In this document: positions 1 through 7,082 of the stretch, piece after piece | How positions within the stretch are numbered: the stretch's first letter is position 1 | Layout of the letters: each line of letters opens with the position of its first letter | Assembly (NCBI GenBank): GCA_937885815.1 | Contig: CALABM010000151.1 | Span: forward strand, 1-12,106 | Direction of reading: 5' to 3' | DNA: 12,106 bases | DNA from: an uncultured Verrucomicrobiales bacterium | GTDB lineage: Bacteria > Verrucomicrobiota > Verrucomicrobiia > Verrucomicrobiales > Akkermansiaceae | The notes under the pieces: generated by a model | The model's database searches: none | What the model saw: the letters and a program-made list of their open reading frames with translations, nothing else | What the model was told of the DNA's origin: nothing | Made by a program: the position numbers and the translations under genes

Positions 1-24
1 AAAAATGGTACGCTGAACAGCGAT

Positions 25-1023
25 ATGATGAATCTGCCCATTCGCCCGCGTCGCAATCGCAAATCGGCCGCTGTGCGTGGTCTCATGCGCGAGACTACGC
101 TCTCTGCCGCTAACCTGATTTACCCCATGTTTGTGCAGGAAGGGGATGAGAATACCCCTATTGAATCCCTCCCTGGTTGCACAAGGTGGTGTGTGGCGGA
201 TATCGCTGCGGAGTGCCGCCGCCTTTATGAGCTGGGCATTCCGTGTGTGGATCTTTTTGCTGTGGTGCCTGAGCATAAGAAAGATGCTCAGGGGGCAGAG
301 GCTTGGAATCCGCAGGGCGTGGTGCCTCGCGCTATTGCCGCCATTAAGGCTGAGGTGCCTGAGATGCTGGTCATGACGGATGTTGCACTGGACCCCTTTA
401 ATACCTATGGGCAGGATGGCATCGTCAGAGAATATGAGGACGGCAGCTATGAAATCTTGAATGATGAGACAGTAGAGGCCTTATGCCGCCAGGCTCTTTG
501 CCATGCTCGCGCCGGTGCGGATGTTATCTCGCCCAGTGATATGATGGATGGGCGTATCGCCGCTCTTCGTGCAGCTTTGGATGCTGAGGGCTTCACCGGT
601 GTATCCCTGCTGAGTTATACGGCTAAATATGCCTCTGCTTACTACGGCCCTTTCCGTGGTGCTTTGGGGAGTGCGCCAAAGTTTGGCGATAAGAAAACGT
701 ACCAGATGGATCCTGCGAATGTGCGTGAAGCCGTGCGTGAGGCTCTGTTGGATGCCGCAGAAGGTGCGGACATGCTCATGGTGAAACCGGCTACGCTGTA
801 TTTGGACGTTGTTAGCGAGCTGCGCCGCCATACTCAGCTGCCGATAGCTGCATACCATGTAAGCGGTGAGTATCTCATGCTGAAAGCGGCTGCTGCTTCC
901 GGATGGTTGGATGAGCGCAGCTGTATGCTGGAGGCTCTTCTCTCCATTCGCCGTGCTGGTGCGGACATGATTCTTACCTATGCTGCTCCGCAAGTGGCAG
1001 AATGGCTCCGGGAGGAGGAATGA
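25..1023 (+). CDS. hemB: Delta-aminolevulinic acid dehydratase (porphobilinogen synthase)
   Basis: Cytosolic enzyme that condenses two 5-aminolevulinate molecules to porphobilinogen, an early step of haem/tetrapyrrole synthesis. The 332 residues match the normal family length. Visible family motifs are SPSDMMDGR (169-177), the first Schiff-base lysine in SYTAKYAS (K201), GPFRGALGSAP (208-218), KKTYQMDP (223-230) and the second Schiff-base lysine in MLMVKPA (K254). The metal loop reads TDVALDPF (118-125), with Ala/Asp where zinc enzymes have cysteines. This is the type found in Mg-dependent HemB of Pseudomonas and rhizobia, so Mg use is likely. The start is ATG 25; a second ATG follows directly at 28. 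The ATG at 5 meets a stop after three codons, so the gene is probably complete. No Shine-Dalgarno sequence is visible. The endonuclease-fold gene follows after 37 nt on the same strand. Confidence 0.97.
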   Translation: MMNLPIRPRRNRKSAAVRGLMRETTLSAANLIYPMFVQEGDENTPIESLPGCTRWCVADIAAECRRLYELGIPCVDLFAVVPEHKKDAQGAEAWNPQGVVPRAIAAIKAEVPEMLVMTDVALDPFNTYGQDGIVREYEDGSYEILNDETVEALCRQALCHARAGADVISPSDMMDGRIAALRAALDAEGFTGVSLLSYTAKYASAYYGPFRGALGSAPKFGDKKTYQMDPANVREAVREALLDAAEGADMLMVKPATLYLDVVSELRRHTQLPIAAYHVSGEYLMLKAAAASGWLDERSCMLEALLSIRRAGADMILTYAAPQVAEWLREEE

Positions 1024-1029
1024 AGTATG

Positions 1030-1047
1030 AGGGCTTCTTGATGCCCT
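1030..1047 (+). terminator. Weak hairpin after hemB
   Basis: A 5-bp stem (AGGGC at 1030-1034 with GCCCT at 1043-1047, 8-nt loop) lies between hemB and the next gene. No T-run follows, so it is at best an attenuator or mRNA-end stabiliser and may be chance. Confidence 0.2.
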
Positions 1048-1060
1048 GATATCTGCTTTC

Positions 1061-2101
1061 ATGATAAGAACCCGCGAGCAACGACGTCATGGTATTCGCC
1101 TGCTGAATTTGCGGGTGGATGTGTGGCTGATTCTTCTGGTTCTTGTTTCTTCGGCCCTCGCGCTGCTGTGCCTGAGGCCGAATAATCTCTCCTTACAGGT
1201 GGAGGAGGGGCCTCCTGTGGAAGCTTTTATTACGCCTGATGAGGAGCGTCCCGTAGAGCGGGCGCTTCCCCCCGCTGGGCGGCCGGTTCGCTTTCTGATG
1301 TACAATGTGCAGAATTACTTTGTAGCCGGAGAAACGAGCCGCTCCCGTTATGTTTCTCGGCCCAAATCTGAGGCCGCCCGAAATGCGGTGGCGGAAGTCA
1401 TAGCTGAAGCCGCGCCGGAGATAGTGGGGCTTATTGAAATCGGGGGTGAGAAGGCTATGGCTGATTTGCGGGAGCGGCTCGCGGAGAGAGGGCTGGAGTT
1501 CCCTCATGCGTATGTGTTGACGCGTCAGGGGGAGGACCGTGCGCTTGGGATATTGTCTCAGCACCCTATCGTTAGGAATGATTCCGTGGCGGATATGCCA
1601 TTGCGTGGTCGTCAGCGTCGCTTGATGCTTCGAGGTGTATTAGATGTAACGATAGGTCTTGAAGACGGGCGTCAGTTTCGCTTGATAGGGGCGCACCTCA
1701 AATCCCGCATGGCAACGGATGCCCGCGCGGCTGAGTATCTTCGCATTGAGGAGGCTCGCACTCTCGCGTATTACTTACACAGCCTGCTGAGGAGAAATCC
1801 CTCTATTCCCTTACTGGTTTTCGGGGATTGGAATGACGGGCCCGCTGATTCCTCTCTTTCAGTGATAAGGAGCGGGCTTAGTGATGTTTCCGCCCTTACA
1901 AGGCTTAAGCCGGAAGACTCTCGCGGCCATGAATGGACTCTTCATTACGAGGCTGAACAAACGTATTATGCGTTTGACCAGATGTATGTGAACGCCGCTA
2001 TGAGAACCCGCCGCGGACGCCGTAGTCGCTGCGGGATTGTGGACATCGACCGCGCGGCCACGGCGAGTGATCACCGGGCACTTTGGTGTGAACTGCGCTG
2101 A
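1061..2101 (+). CDS. Membrane-anchored endonuclease/exonuclease/phosphatase-fold protein
   Basis: Member of the Mg-dependent endonuclease/exonuclease/phosphatase superfamily (DNase I, exonuclease III, sphingomyelinase fold), which cleaves phosphodiester or phosphomonoester bonds. A basic N-terminus is followed by one hydrophobic segment (about 21-38), then a proline/acidic linker (about 45-75), so the catalytic domain probably lies on the outer face of the inner membrane. Fold motifs appear in order: MYNVQNYF (N82), GLIEIGG (E126, metal ligand), GAHLKS (H212), FGDWND (D256, N258), the FDQMY segment (D306) and SDHRALW (D337/H338). The catalytic set therefore looks intact. The substrate cannot be read from sequence: extracellular DNA, a nucleotide or a phospholipid headgroup are all possible. 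It starts at ATG 1061 without a Shine-Dalgarno sequence, may be co-transcribed with hemB, and converges on the TPR gene. Confidence 0.88.
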   Translation: MIRTREQRRHGIRLLNLRVDVWLILLVLVSSALALLCLRPNNLSLQVEEGPPVEAFITPDEERPVERALPPAGRPVRFLMYNVQNYFVAGETSRSRYVSRPKSEAARNAVAEVIAEAAPEIVGLIEIGGEKAMADLRERLAERGLEFPHAYVLTRQGEDRALGILSQHPIVRNDSVADMPLRGRQRRLMLRGVLDVTIGLEDGRQFRLIGAHLKSRMATDARAAEYLRIEEARTLAYYLHSLLRRNPSIPLLVFGDWNDGPADSSLSVIRSGLSDVSALTRLKPEDSRGHEWTLHYEAEQTYYAFDQMYVNAAMRTRRGRRSRCGIVDIDRAATASDHRALWCELR

Positions 2102-2115
2102 TATGAGATATCAGC
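2097..2115. terminator. Hairpin spanning both stop codons of a convergent gene pair
   Basis: A perfect 8-bp inverted repeat (GCTGATAT at 2097-2104, ATATCAGC at 2108-2115, loop GAG) contains the TGA of the + strand gene (2099-2101) and the TGA of the minus strand gene (2111-2113). Only a short T-run (TTT) follows on the + side and none on the minus side. It could act as a weak bidirectional terminator or 3'-end stabiliser. Confidence 0.45.
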
Positions 2116-4537
2116 TTTCAGGCTGGTGCACACGTGATTGAAAATTGAACTTGCGGATGTTGTCCGCCCAGTCAGCAAATTGCTGAGCCCTGCGGCCGGG
2201 GCCGATGACGGGGCGCTGAGAATCCGGTTTCAGTGGCCAAGAGGCTACCTTATCAGCCATTTCAGCCGCTTCTGTGTGCTTGCCCTGCGAGAGATACTGA
2301 GATACTGCTCCCGCGCCGGCAAAATACAGCACAAACCATTTTTCTTCGTTCATCTCGGCCTCCGATGCTGCTGAGACACTTTCTATGAGCTGCAGGTATT
2401 GTGCGATAGCTTCATCCGTAAGACCATTGCGCGCCAGAATGGAGGCTCGCTGAATTCTGGCGCGAGTTATCCAAGCCTGAGAAAGATTCTGAATTTCGAA
2501 GATGCGGTTGTTTGTCAGCAGGGCTTCACTGAGCCCTTCCGGTGTGCCTCTGAGAGTTTGCTCATGGGCTTGTATACTCAGGGCTAGAGCTTGCTCTGAA
2601 GGCGTGAGGTCGTTTCTGCGCAGGAGCTCAGAGAGTATTCTGCGAGCTTCGACCCCACGGTTAATCCAAGCTAATACTCGTGCCTGAAGCATGAGCGCAT
2701 GATTTCTGTACCGGGTGTTATGCTCTGCCGCGGCGGCAAAAAGCTCGACTGCAAGAGTCAACTGTTCGAGTGATTTCAGTTGTTCAGCTTGTCTTGCTGC
2801 CAGCAGGTAAGCTCGAGCTCTTGTCTCTTTATTGCTCGTTGTTTCTGCCAGCTGGAGCAGTAAATCAAGAGCCTCTTCATGGAGCTTCGCAAGTGAGAGC
2901 CGGTGAGCCAGGTGTACTGTAAGAACGGTCCTCACCTCGGTTTTACGTGTGTTCGCAAGGGCTTCCCGCAACAAGGCAATTGGATTCTGGTAGCTTCCAC
3001 CAGCTGCATTCAGTTTTTCTATGGCTTGCAGTTGCAGTGAATAGAAGCGGAGAATCTGTTCATCTGTCCAGTTTTTGTGCTGATTGGTGGAGCATTCACT
3101 GAGCCTGCTCAGGGCTCTTTCCGGGGTGGAAAGTAGCTCAAGCTCAGCGCTTTGGAGCATAATTTCAACACTCTCAGCCTCTGTGGGAGAAAGTAGGGAC
3201 GCTGAGTGTAATTCTGCCTCCGCCTCCGCGGGATTGGTATGCAGAATGAGGCCGGCATGCGTTAGCAGTAGGCTGCGCCTTGTCTGAACGGGAAGAGCCT
3301 CTTTGGCCAACAGCGTGTCAATGATATCCTGACTTCCACTGAGTACGGCACAATACATCGCGTTGCAGATAGCTGCGGTCTGAAGATCATAGGAGGCGAT
3401 TTCGGCGCATTGCAGAAACAGCTCCGCCGTTGCGCGTTCATTGCCGGGCATGCAGCATGCTTTGTAGAAGAGATAGCGCGGATTCGTATCATCCGGCTGC
3501 ATCATTTTCTGATACAGTGCAGCTTCGGAAATTCTGCCTCTTTCCACCAAGTAGCGCACTTGTTCACCCAATATGTGCTGTGAGAGAGGTTCATTGGGCA
3601 ATTGGGTGGCCGCTGTGTTTGCTATAGTGGCGTCATTTGAGTTATATTCCGGGCCGGCGAACTGGAGCCTTTGCTGTACGGCAAGTGCGAGCGCTGCTCT
3701 ATGCGGATTGCTGAGCTCCCGGCTCCATTCTTGGAGGCGGCGCTGTGCATATTCACTTTTATTAAAAGCATTGTGTGTTTCCAAGCGTCGGAATGCTTCC
3801 TCGAGTAGAACGGAATCCGGATTTGCGGAGATGAATTGGAGCAAGGTCTCTTCGCCTTTGCCTTCATTGTTTTCGCTCAGGTCGTCCTCCTGTTCAGTTT
3901 GCTGAGGTTCGGCTGCCGCTTTATCATAATAGAGCTCTGCGATTGCCAGACGCACGCGTTGTCTGATGATGAGCGGAAGGCTGTTGTTGGCTTCCATGAC
4001 TCTACAGGCATTCAGTGCCTGGTCAAACTGGCGCTTTCTGCGTAATTCTTCTATGTTCAGCAGTGCTACCATGGGCTGCAGCTCAGTCTGTGTTTTAGCC
4101 AGCTCTCGCAGAGGGTCCATGGTTGAGGCGTCTCCATCAGACGTGTAGCGCAACTGGTGCTCCGCAAGCGCAGCCTGAGCTAGCGTGGCAATTTCATGAT
4201 TCGGGCTTGCTGTCAGTGGCGCGACATATTCGACAAAGTCCAGATGCGGGCTTTGCCATGCACAGTACATGATGGCTTTAGCCGCATAGGGATAGAAGCT
4301 ACTTTCTGCCGGAATTTCTCTAAATAAGTTAACTGCTTGAAAGGGGCGATTCAGCGCTACGAGAGCTCGCCCTTTCCAGTACATGACGGCCGGTGAATGT
4401 GGCGTGAGTTCCAGCTCTGAAAGAGCTTCTGAAGGTTTTCCCTCTCGGAGCAAACGTTCGGCTTGTGCTACATCTGCCTTAGCCGGAAGGAGGAGCCCCA
4501 TGGAGAGCAGGGCGGTGAGAATATGGGGCGTTTTCAT
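2111..4537 (-). CDS. Exported large TPR-like helical-repeat protein
   Basis: An 808-residue protein with a signal peptide (1-21, hydrophobic core ILTALLSMGLLL, likely cleaved after AKA). The rest is almost entirely alpha-helical and rich in Ala, Leu, Glu and Arg, with TPR-like pairs such as AERLLREGKPSEALSEL (about 26-42) and MYWKGRALVALNRPFQAVNLF (about 52-72), and further repeats near the C-terminus. A low-complexity acidic linker (QQTEQEDDLSENNEGKGEE, about 212-230) divides the N-terminal repeats from the rest. No enzymatic motif is visible. It is probably a periplasmic scaffold for protein-protein contacts. It is the last gene of the lipoprotein-M23-TPR block: its ATG overlaps the stop of the M23 gene (TAATG, shared A at 4537), implying translational coupling and a shared envelope role. 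The exact function is unknown. Confidence 0.85.
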   Translation of the reverse strand: MKTPHILTALLSMGLLLPAKADVAQAERLLREGKPSEALSELELTPHSPAVMYWKGRALVALNRPFQAVNLFREIPAESSFYPYAAKAIMYCAWQSPHLDFVEYVAPLTASPNHEIATLAQAALAEHQLRYTSDGDASTMDPLRELAKTQTELQPMVALLNIEELRRKRQFDQALNACRVMEANNSLPLIIRQRVRLAIAELYYDKAAAEPQQTEQEDDLSENNEGKGEETLLQFISANPDSVLLEEAFRRLETHNAFNKSEYAQRRLQEWSRELSNPHRAALALAVQQRLQFAGPEYNSNDATIANTAATQLPNEPLSQHILGEQVRYLVERGRISEAALYQKMMQPDDTNPRYLFYKACCMPGNERATAELFLQCAEIASYDLQTAAICNAMYCAVLSGSQDIIDTLLAKEALPVQTRRSLLLTHAGLILHTNPAEAEAELHSASLLSPTEAESVEIMLQSAELELLSTPERALSRLSECSTNQHKNWTDEQILRFYSLQLQAIEKLNAAGGSYQNPIALLREALANTRKTEVRTVLTVHLAHRLSLAKLHEEALDLLLQLAETTSNKETRARAYLLAARQAEQLKSLEQLTLAVELFAAAAEHNTRYRNHALMLQARVLAWINRGVEARRILSELLRRNDLTPSEQALALSIQAHEQTLRGTPEGLSEALLTNNRIFEIQNLSQAWITRARIQRASILARNGLTDEAIAQYLQLIESVSAASEAEMNEEKWFVLYFAGAGAVSQYLSQGKHTEAAEMADKVASWPLKPDSQRPVIGPGRRAQQFADWADNIRKFNFQSRVHQPES

Positions 4538-5604
4538 TATCTGGCTTCAGTTTCTGTCTGTGCTGGAGGCGGGTAAATGCCTTGCGTCCACAAGAATTGA
4601 TTTACGTAGCGCAAGCCTGAGGCGGTGAGTTCTGCTGTGCGGCTGCTACCTTTCACCCGGTTTACCGTGCAGTTCTGTTGCAGGGTGGGCATCGGGCGGC
4701 AACTTACGAGGGCGGGAACGGTCACAGCTTGCCTGGAAGGGTATATGGCGATGGGGATACCTTCTTGCGTGAAGGCAATTTCAAGTGAAGGAGGAGTTTG
4801 TCCCCAGCGGCCTTTGTACAGGAAAGGATGGCGGCGCAGTAAATCCATGGTTCCGATGCGCGGCACGCGAACGCGGTAGTGCTCCGTAAGCTGCTCAAAA
4901 TAGCGGGAAAGGGAGAAGGGCCGGCCATTTTTGCACGCCAGAAGTACATCCGCCGCGTTCATGCCGATGAGATTAAGACCGTTGAACAGCCCGTGCTCAT
5001 TTGTGGGCGGCTGGACAATGAGATCGTATGATGAGTTTATCATCAGGCAGATTTCGAGGTGAAGGTGTGCTCGACGCTTGTTCAGCCCCACTCCACTGTA
5101 CCCCAGTACGCCTATCTCGCTTTGCGGGCTTACGCGTTGACCTTGCACGCAGTTGACTGAGGCTAAGTGTGCGTATAAGCTGTAAATGGTGCCCTCTTTA
5201 ACATTATGGGCAATGACGATGTAACGCCCGTAATTACTTTTTCGCGGATCTGCATTTACATATGCCACTATGCCGGGAGCCACAGGGCGTACAACATCAA
5301 GCGGCTCGTCATTTTCATCCCTCCGCAGGGGCTTTACATCTATCCCCTCATGCATGCGACTGAACCTCAGTTCCTGATTTCCATCACGGAAGGGATTGCG
5401 CACCATACCCCAAGTGCCGCCCTGCCACGGGCGAGTGGTTGCGCCTTCGAATGTGCGGTCCACATACATGAAGTAGTCATCACCGCCTGACGTGTACAGG
5501 GCTCGATTATCCGTGGGCAGGTGAAATACCAAATCCTCTGCTGCCACGCAGAGGCATGGCAGCATGAGAAAAAGCAGCAGCTGGAGCAGGGCGCGAGCTC
5601 TCAT
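4537..5604 (-). CDS. M23 (LytM-type) metallopeptidase family protein, exported
   Basis: Putative zinc peptidase of the M23/LytM/lysostaphin fold acting on peptidoglycan cross-links in the periplasm. Residues 1-22 form a signal peptide (RARALLQLLLFLMLPCLCVAA). The M23 domain spans roughly 60-195, with zinc motif HEGID (H85, D89), the conserved LYAHL (H146) and HLH (H180, H182). All expected ligands and catalytic histidines are present, so it is probably active and not a degenerate activator. A C-terminal region of about 150 residues (205-355) has no motif I recognise. The start at 5604 is 3 nt from the stop of the upstream lipoprotein gene, and the TPR gene begins inside its stop codon, so the three are likely one transcript. 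A role in cell-wall remodelling is inference from family and neighbours. Confidence 0.9.
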   Translation of the reverse strand: MRARALLQLLLFLMLPCLCVAAEDLVFHLPTDNRALYTSGGDDYFMYVDRTFEGATTRPWQGGTWGMVRNPFRDGNQELRFSRMHEGIDVKPLRRDENDEPLDVVRPVAPGIVAYVNADPRKSNYGRYIVIAHNVKEGTIYSLYAHLASVNCVQGQRVSPQSEIGVLGYSGVGLNKRRAHLHLEICLMINSSYDLIVQPPTNEHGLFNGLNLIGMNAADVLLACKNGRPFSLSRYFEQLTEHYRVRVPRIGTMDLLRRHPFLYKGRWGQTPPSLEIAFTQEGIPIAIYPSRQAVTVPALVSCRPMPTLQQNCTVNRVKGSSRTAELTASGLRYVNQFLWTQGIYPPPAQTETEAR

Positions 5605-5607
5605 ATG

Positions 5608-6183
5608 TTAATTGAAAATCTCGCCTACGGTACGGCCCGTGAAGTCACGCGTCTGGCTTTGCACGCCCTGCGGCTTTTGCGGCAGCGGGCGCGGATTATC
5701 ATCCTTGAAGCGGGCCTCTTCCAGCTCTGGATCAATGGGTTCCACGCTGTTCGCTATCATCTTAAGATCATAACCATTCAGACCATTCCAGATGACCAGC
5801 ACGCCATCATTTACAGGCGCGATGCGCATGGGTTCCATTGCCAAACCATTCACTACAGGCAGCATCAGCATGCCGCTTTTTTCTACTGTGTTGTAGTACA
5901 GACGATTGCGCCATTCTTTCTTGGCGTAGAGCGTTACACCGTATGAACCATCAGGGTTCAGGTGGGAGCGGTAGCGCTCAAAGTGATCCAGCGACATGAT
6001 GGGCATACGGGTGTACGTTACACCATTAAAGTTAACAATCATGCGTGAGCTGGTGCTTTCAGCCGCACTTGTCACAGTGTTGGAATCCTGTACAAGGAAA
6101 TATACGGGATAAGCTTTCTGAGACTGGCAGCTGCAGAGCGCAGCCGCCGCAATCGCGGTCAAGGCGGAAAGGAAGAACTTCAT
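5608..6183 (-). CDS. Small putative lipoprotein of unknown function
   Basis: 191 residues from the preferred ATG at 6183. The reading frame extends to an ATG at 6243, but that would put 20 charged residues before the signal peptide, so 6183 is chosen. The N-terminus MKFFLSALTAIAAAALCSC looks like a lipoprotein signal with Cys19 as the probable lipid-attachment residue (LCSC is an imperfect lipobox). The mature part is moderately beta-rich, with a segment of several aromatics (RLYYNTV, IWNGLNGYDL) and a proline-rich C-terminal stretch (about 158-175). I recognise no family. It is probably membrane-anchored in the envelope. It sits 3 nt before the M23 gene, so it may anchor or regulate that peptidase (inference only). 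Confidence 0.75.
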   Translation of the reverse strand: MKFFLSALTAIAAAALCSCQSQKAYPVYFLVQDSNTVTSAAESTSSRMIVNFNGVTYTRMPIMSLDHFERYRSHLNPDGSYGVTLYAKKEWRNRLYYNTVEKSGMLMLPVVNGLAMEPMRIAPVNDGVLVIWNGLNGYDLKMIANSVEPIDPELEEARFKDDNPRPLPQKPQGVQSQTRDFTGRTVGEIFN

Positions 6184-6209
6184 ATGAGAATGGCGGTGAT
6201 ACTTCCGAC

Positions 6210-6238
6210 ACTCTAGCACATTTTTCCGCGCATTTCCA
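6210..6238 (-). promoter_or_regulatory. Possible promoter of the lipoprotein-M23-TPR block
   Basis: Read on the minus strand, TGGAAA (6233-6238) and TAGAGT (6210-6215) are 17 nt apart, each 4/6 to the sigma70 consensus, with TG near the -10 box. They lie 26 nt upstream of the ATG at 6183, in the 63-nt gap after pgsA. Weak; read-through from pgsA is equally possible. Confidence 0.3.
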
Positions 6239-6246
6239 GCCAAAAA

Positions 6247-6891
6247 TCAGCCACGCAGAAAACTACGGCCGGAGATGCAGTAGTGGAACCCGCTCCAGAG
6301 GGTAAGTATGACACTTGCCCACAGGAATACGGCGCGCATCCACTCAGCGATGGGGCCAACGGAGAGGCTATGAAGGGGCTCAGGCAGGCTGGCGGCATAG
6401 CCAAGGTGTACCAAGCATGCTATGCAGTAAGCCAGCTGGATGCCGGTCTTCCATTTGCCACTTTTATCTGCAGCCATGACCACGCCTTTTTCCACAGCAA
6501 GCTGGCGCAGACCGGTAACAAGGAACTCGCGGAAGATGATGAGAATGGTGACCCAGAAGGGGCACATGCCCACATACGTCAGATAAATGAATGCAGCACT
6601 GACCAGAATCTTGTCCGCAAGTGGGTCAATCAGTTTCCCGAAGTTTGTCACAAGATTATACTTGCGGGCCAAGTATCCATCCAAAAAATCGCTTATGGCC
6701 CCAGCAACAAAGGCCCAGAGTGCGATGCAGTTTCCAATGGTAACGGGTACGAACCATCCCTTGTTGTCCATGGCCTCCATCGGGCTGACTCCGTTGATGA
6801 ATGGAGCTACGCCGTCTATCGCCAGTGCTACAGCAAATACGATGACAAGAATGATACGGACCAGCGTAATGGTGTTCGGGAGGTTTAACAT
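6247..6891 (-). CDS. pgsA: CDP-diacylglycerol--glycerol-3-phosphate 3-phosphatidyltransferase
   Basis: Inner-membrane enzyme that transfers the phosphatidyl group from CDP-diacylglycerol to glycerol-3-phosphate, giving phosphatidylglycerophosphate, the committed step to phosphatidylglycerol and cardiolipin. The 214 residues start with the family's LPNTITLVRI. The full CDP-alcohol phosphotransferase signature D-x2-DG-x2-AR-x8-G-x3-D-x3-D is present: D68, D71-G72, A75-R76, G85, D89, D93. The PgsA-typical REFLVTGLR (121-129) follows, and several hydrophobic helices are evident (about 8-25, 50-67, 95-120, 152-170, 184-203). The insert at about 27-47 (DGVAPFINGVSPMEAMDNKG) is a hydrophilic loop. 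The ATG at 6891 lies close behind a good minus-strand promoter. The downstream lipoprotein gene begins 63 nt after its stop. Confidence 0.95.
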   Translation of the reverse strand: MLNLPNTITLVRIILVIVFAVALAIDGVAPFINGVSPMEAMDNKGWFVPVTIGNCIALWAFVAGAISDFLDGYLARKYNLVTNFGKLIDPLADKILVSAAFIYLTYVGMCPFWVTILIIFREFLVTGLRQLAVEKGVVMAADKSGKWKTGIQLAYCIACLVHLGYAASLPEPLHSLSVGPIAEWMRAVFLWASVILTLWSGFHYCISGRSFLRG

Positions 6892-6903
6892 GGTACGCCA
6901 TCA

Positions 6904-6932
6904 CTTATACGCCCGCGAGGTGCTTCATGCAA
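6904..6932 (-). promoter_or_regulatory. Sigma70-type promoter of pgsA
   Basis: On the minus strand TTGCAT (6927-6932) is followed after 17 nt by TATAAG (6904-6909). The predicted start of transcription is near 6897, leaving about 6 nt before the ATG at 6891, too short for a normal ribosome binding site. It is divergent from the promoter at 7048-7075. Confidence 0.6.
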
Positions 6933-7047
6933 GCCAAAAGCGTGTCTACGCGCTAGAGAATGTGATTTTTTGCCCACTTAACGTCTGTGTATGACATGAG
7001 CGATGGCAAAAAGAATCGGTGCGCGGCACTTCTGACATATTATGAGC

Positions 7048-7075
7048 TTGCAAGAGGGGGTGGATATGCTATACT
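7048..7075 (+). promoter_or_regulatory. Sigma70-type promoter with predicted leaderless transcript
   Basis: TTGCAA (7048-7053), 16-nt spacer, TATACT (7070-7075). The predicted +1 is about 7082, and the chosen ATG is 7083, so the mRNA would be leaderless or nearly so. This also argues against the longer reading frame beginning upstream at 6987, because the promoter would lie inside it. Confidence 0.6.
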
Positions 7076-7082
7076 TTGCGCC

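Noticed and set aside
6283..6888. 201-codon open frame antisense to pgsA
   Set aside because: PgsA carries its complete catalytic signature on the minus strand; the opposite frame has no recognisable features.
6987..7082. N-terminal extension of the membrane protein to the ATG at 6987
   Set aside because: The extra 32 residues lack sense before the membrane helix, and a good promoter (7048-7075) lies within them.
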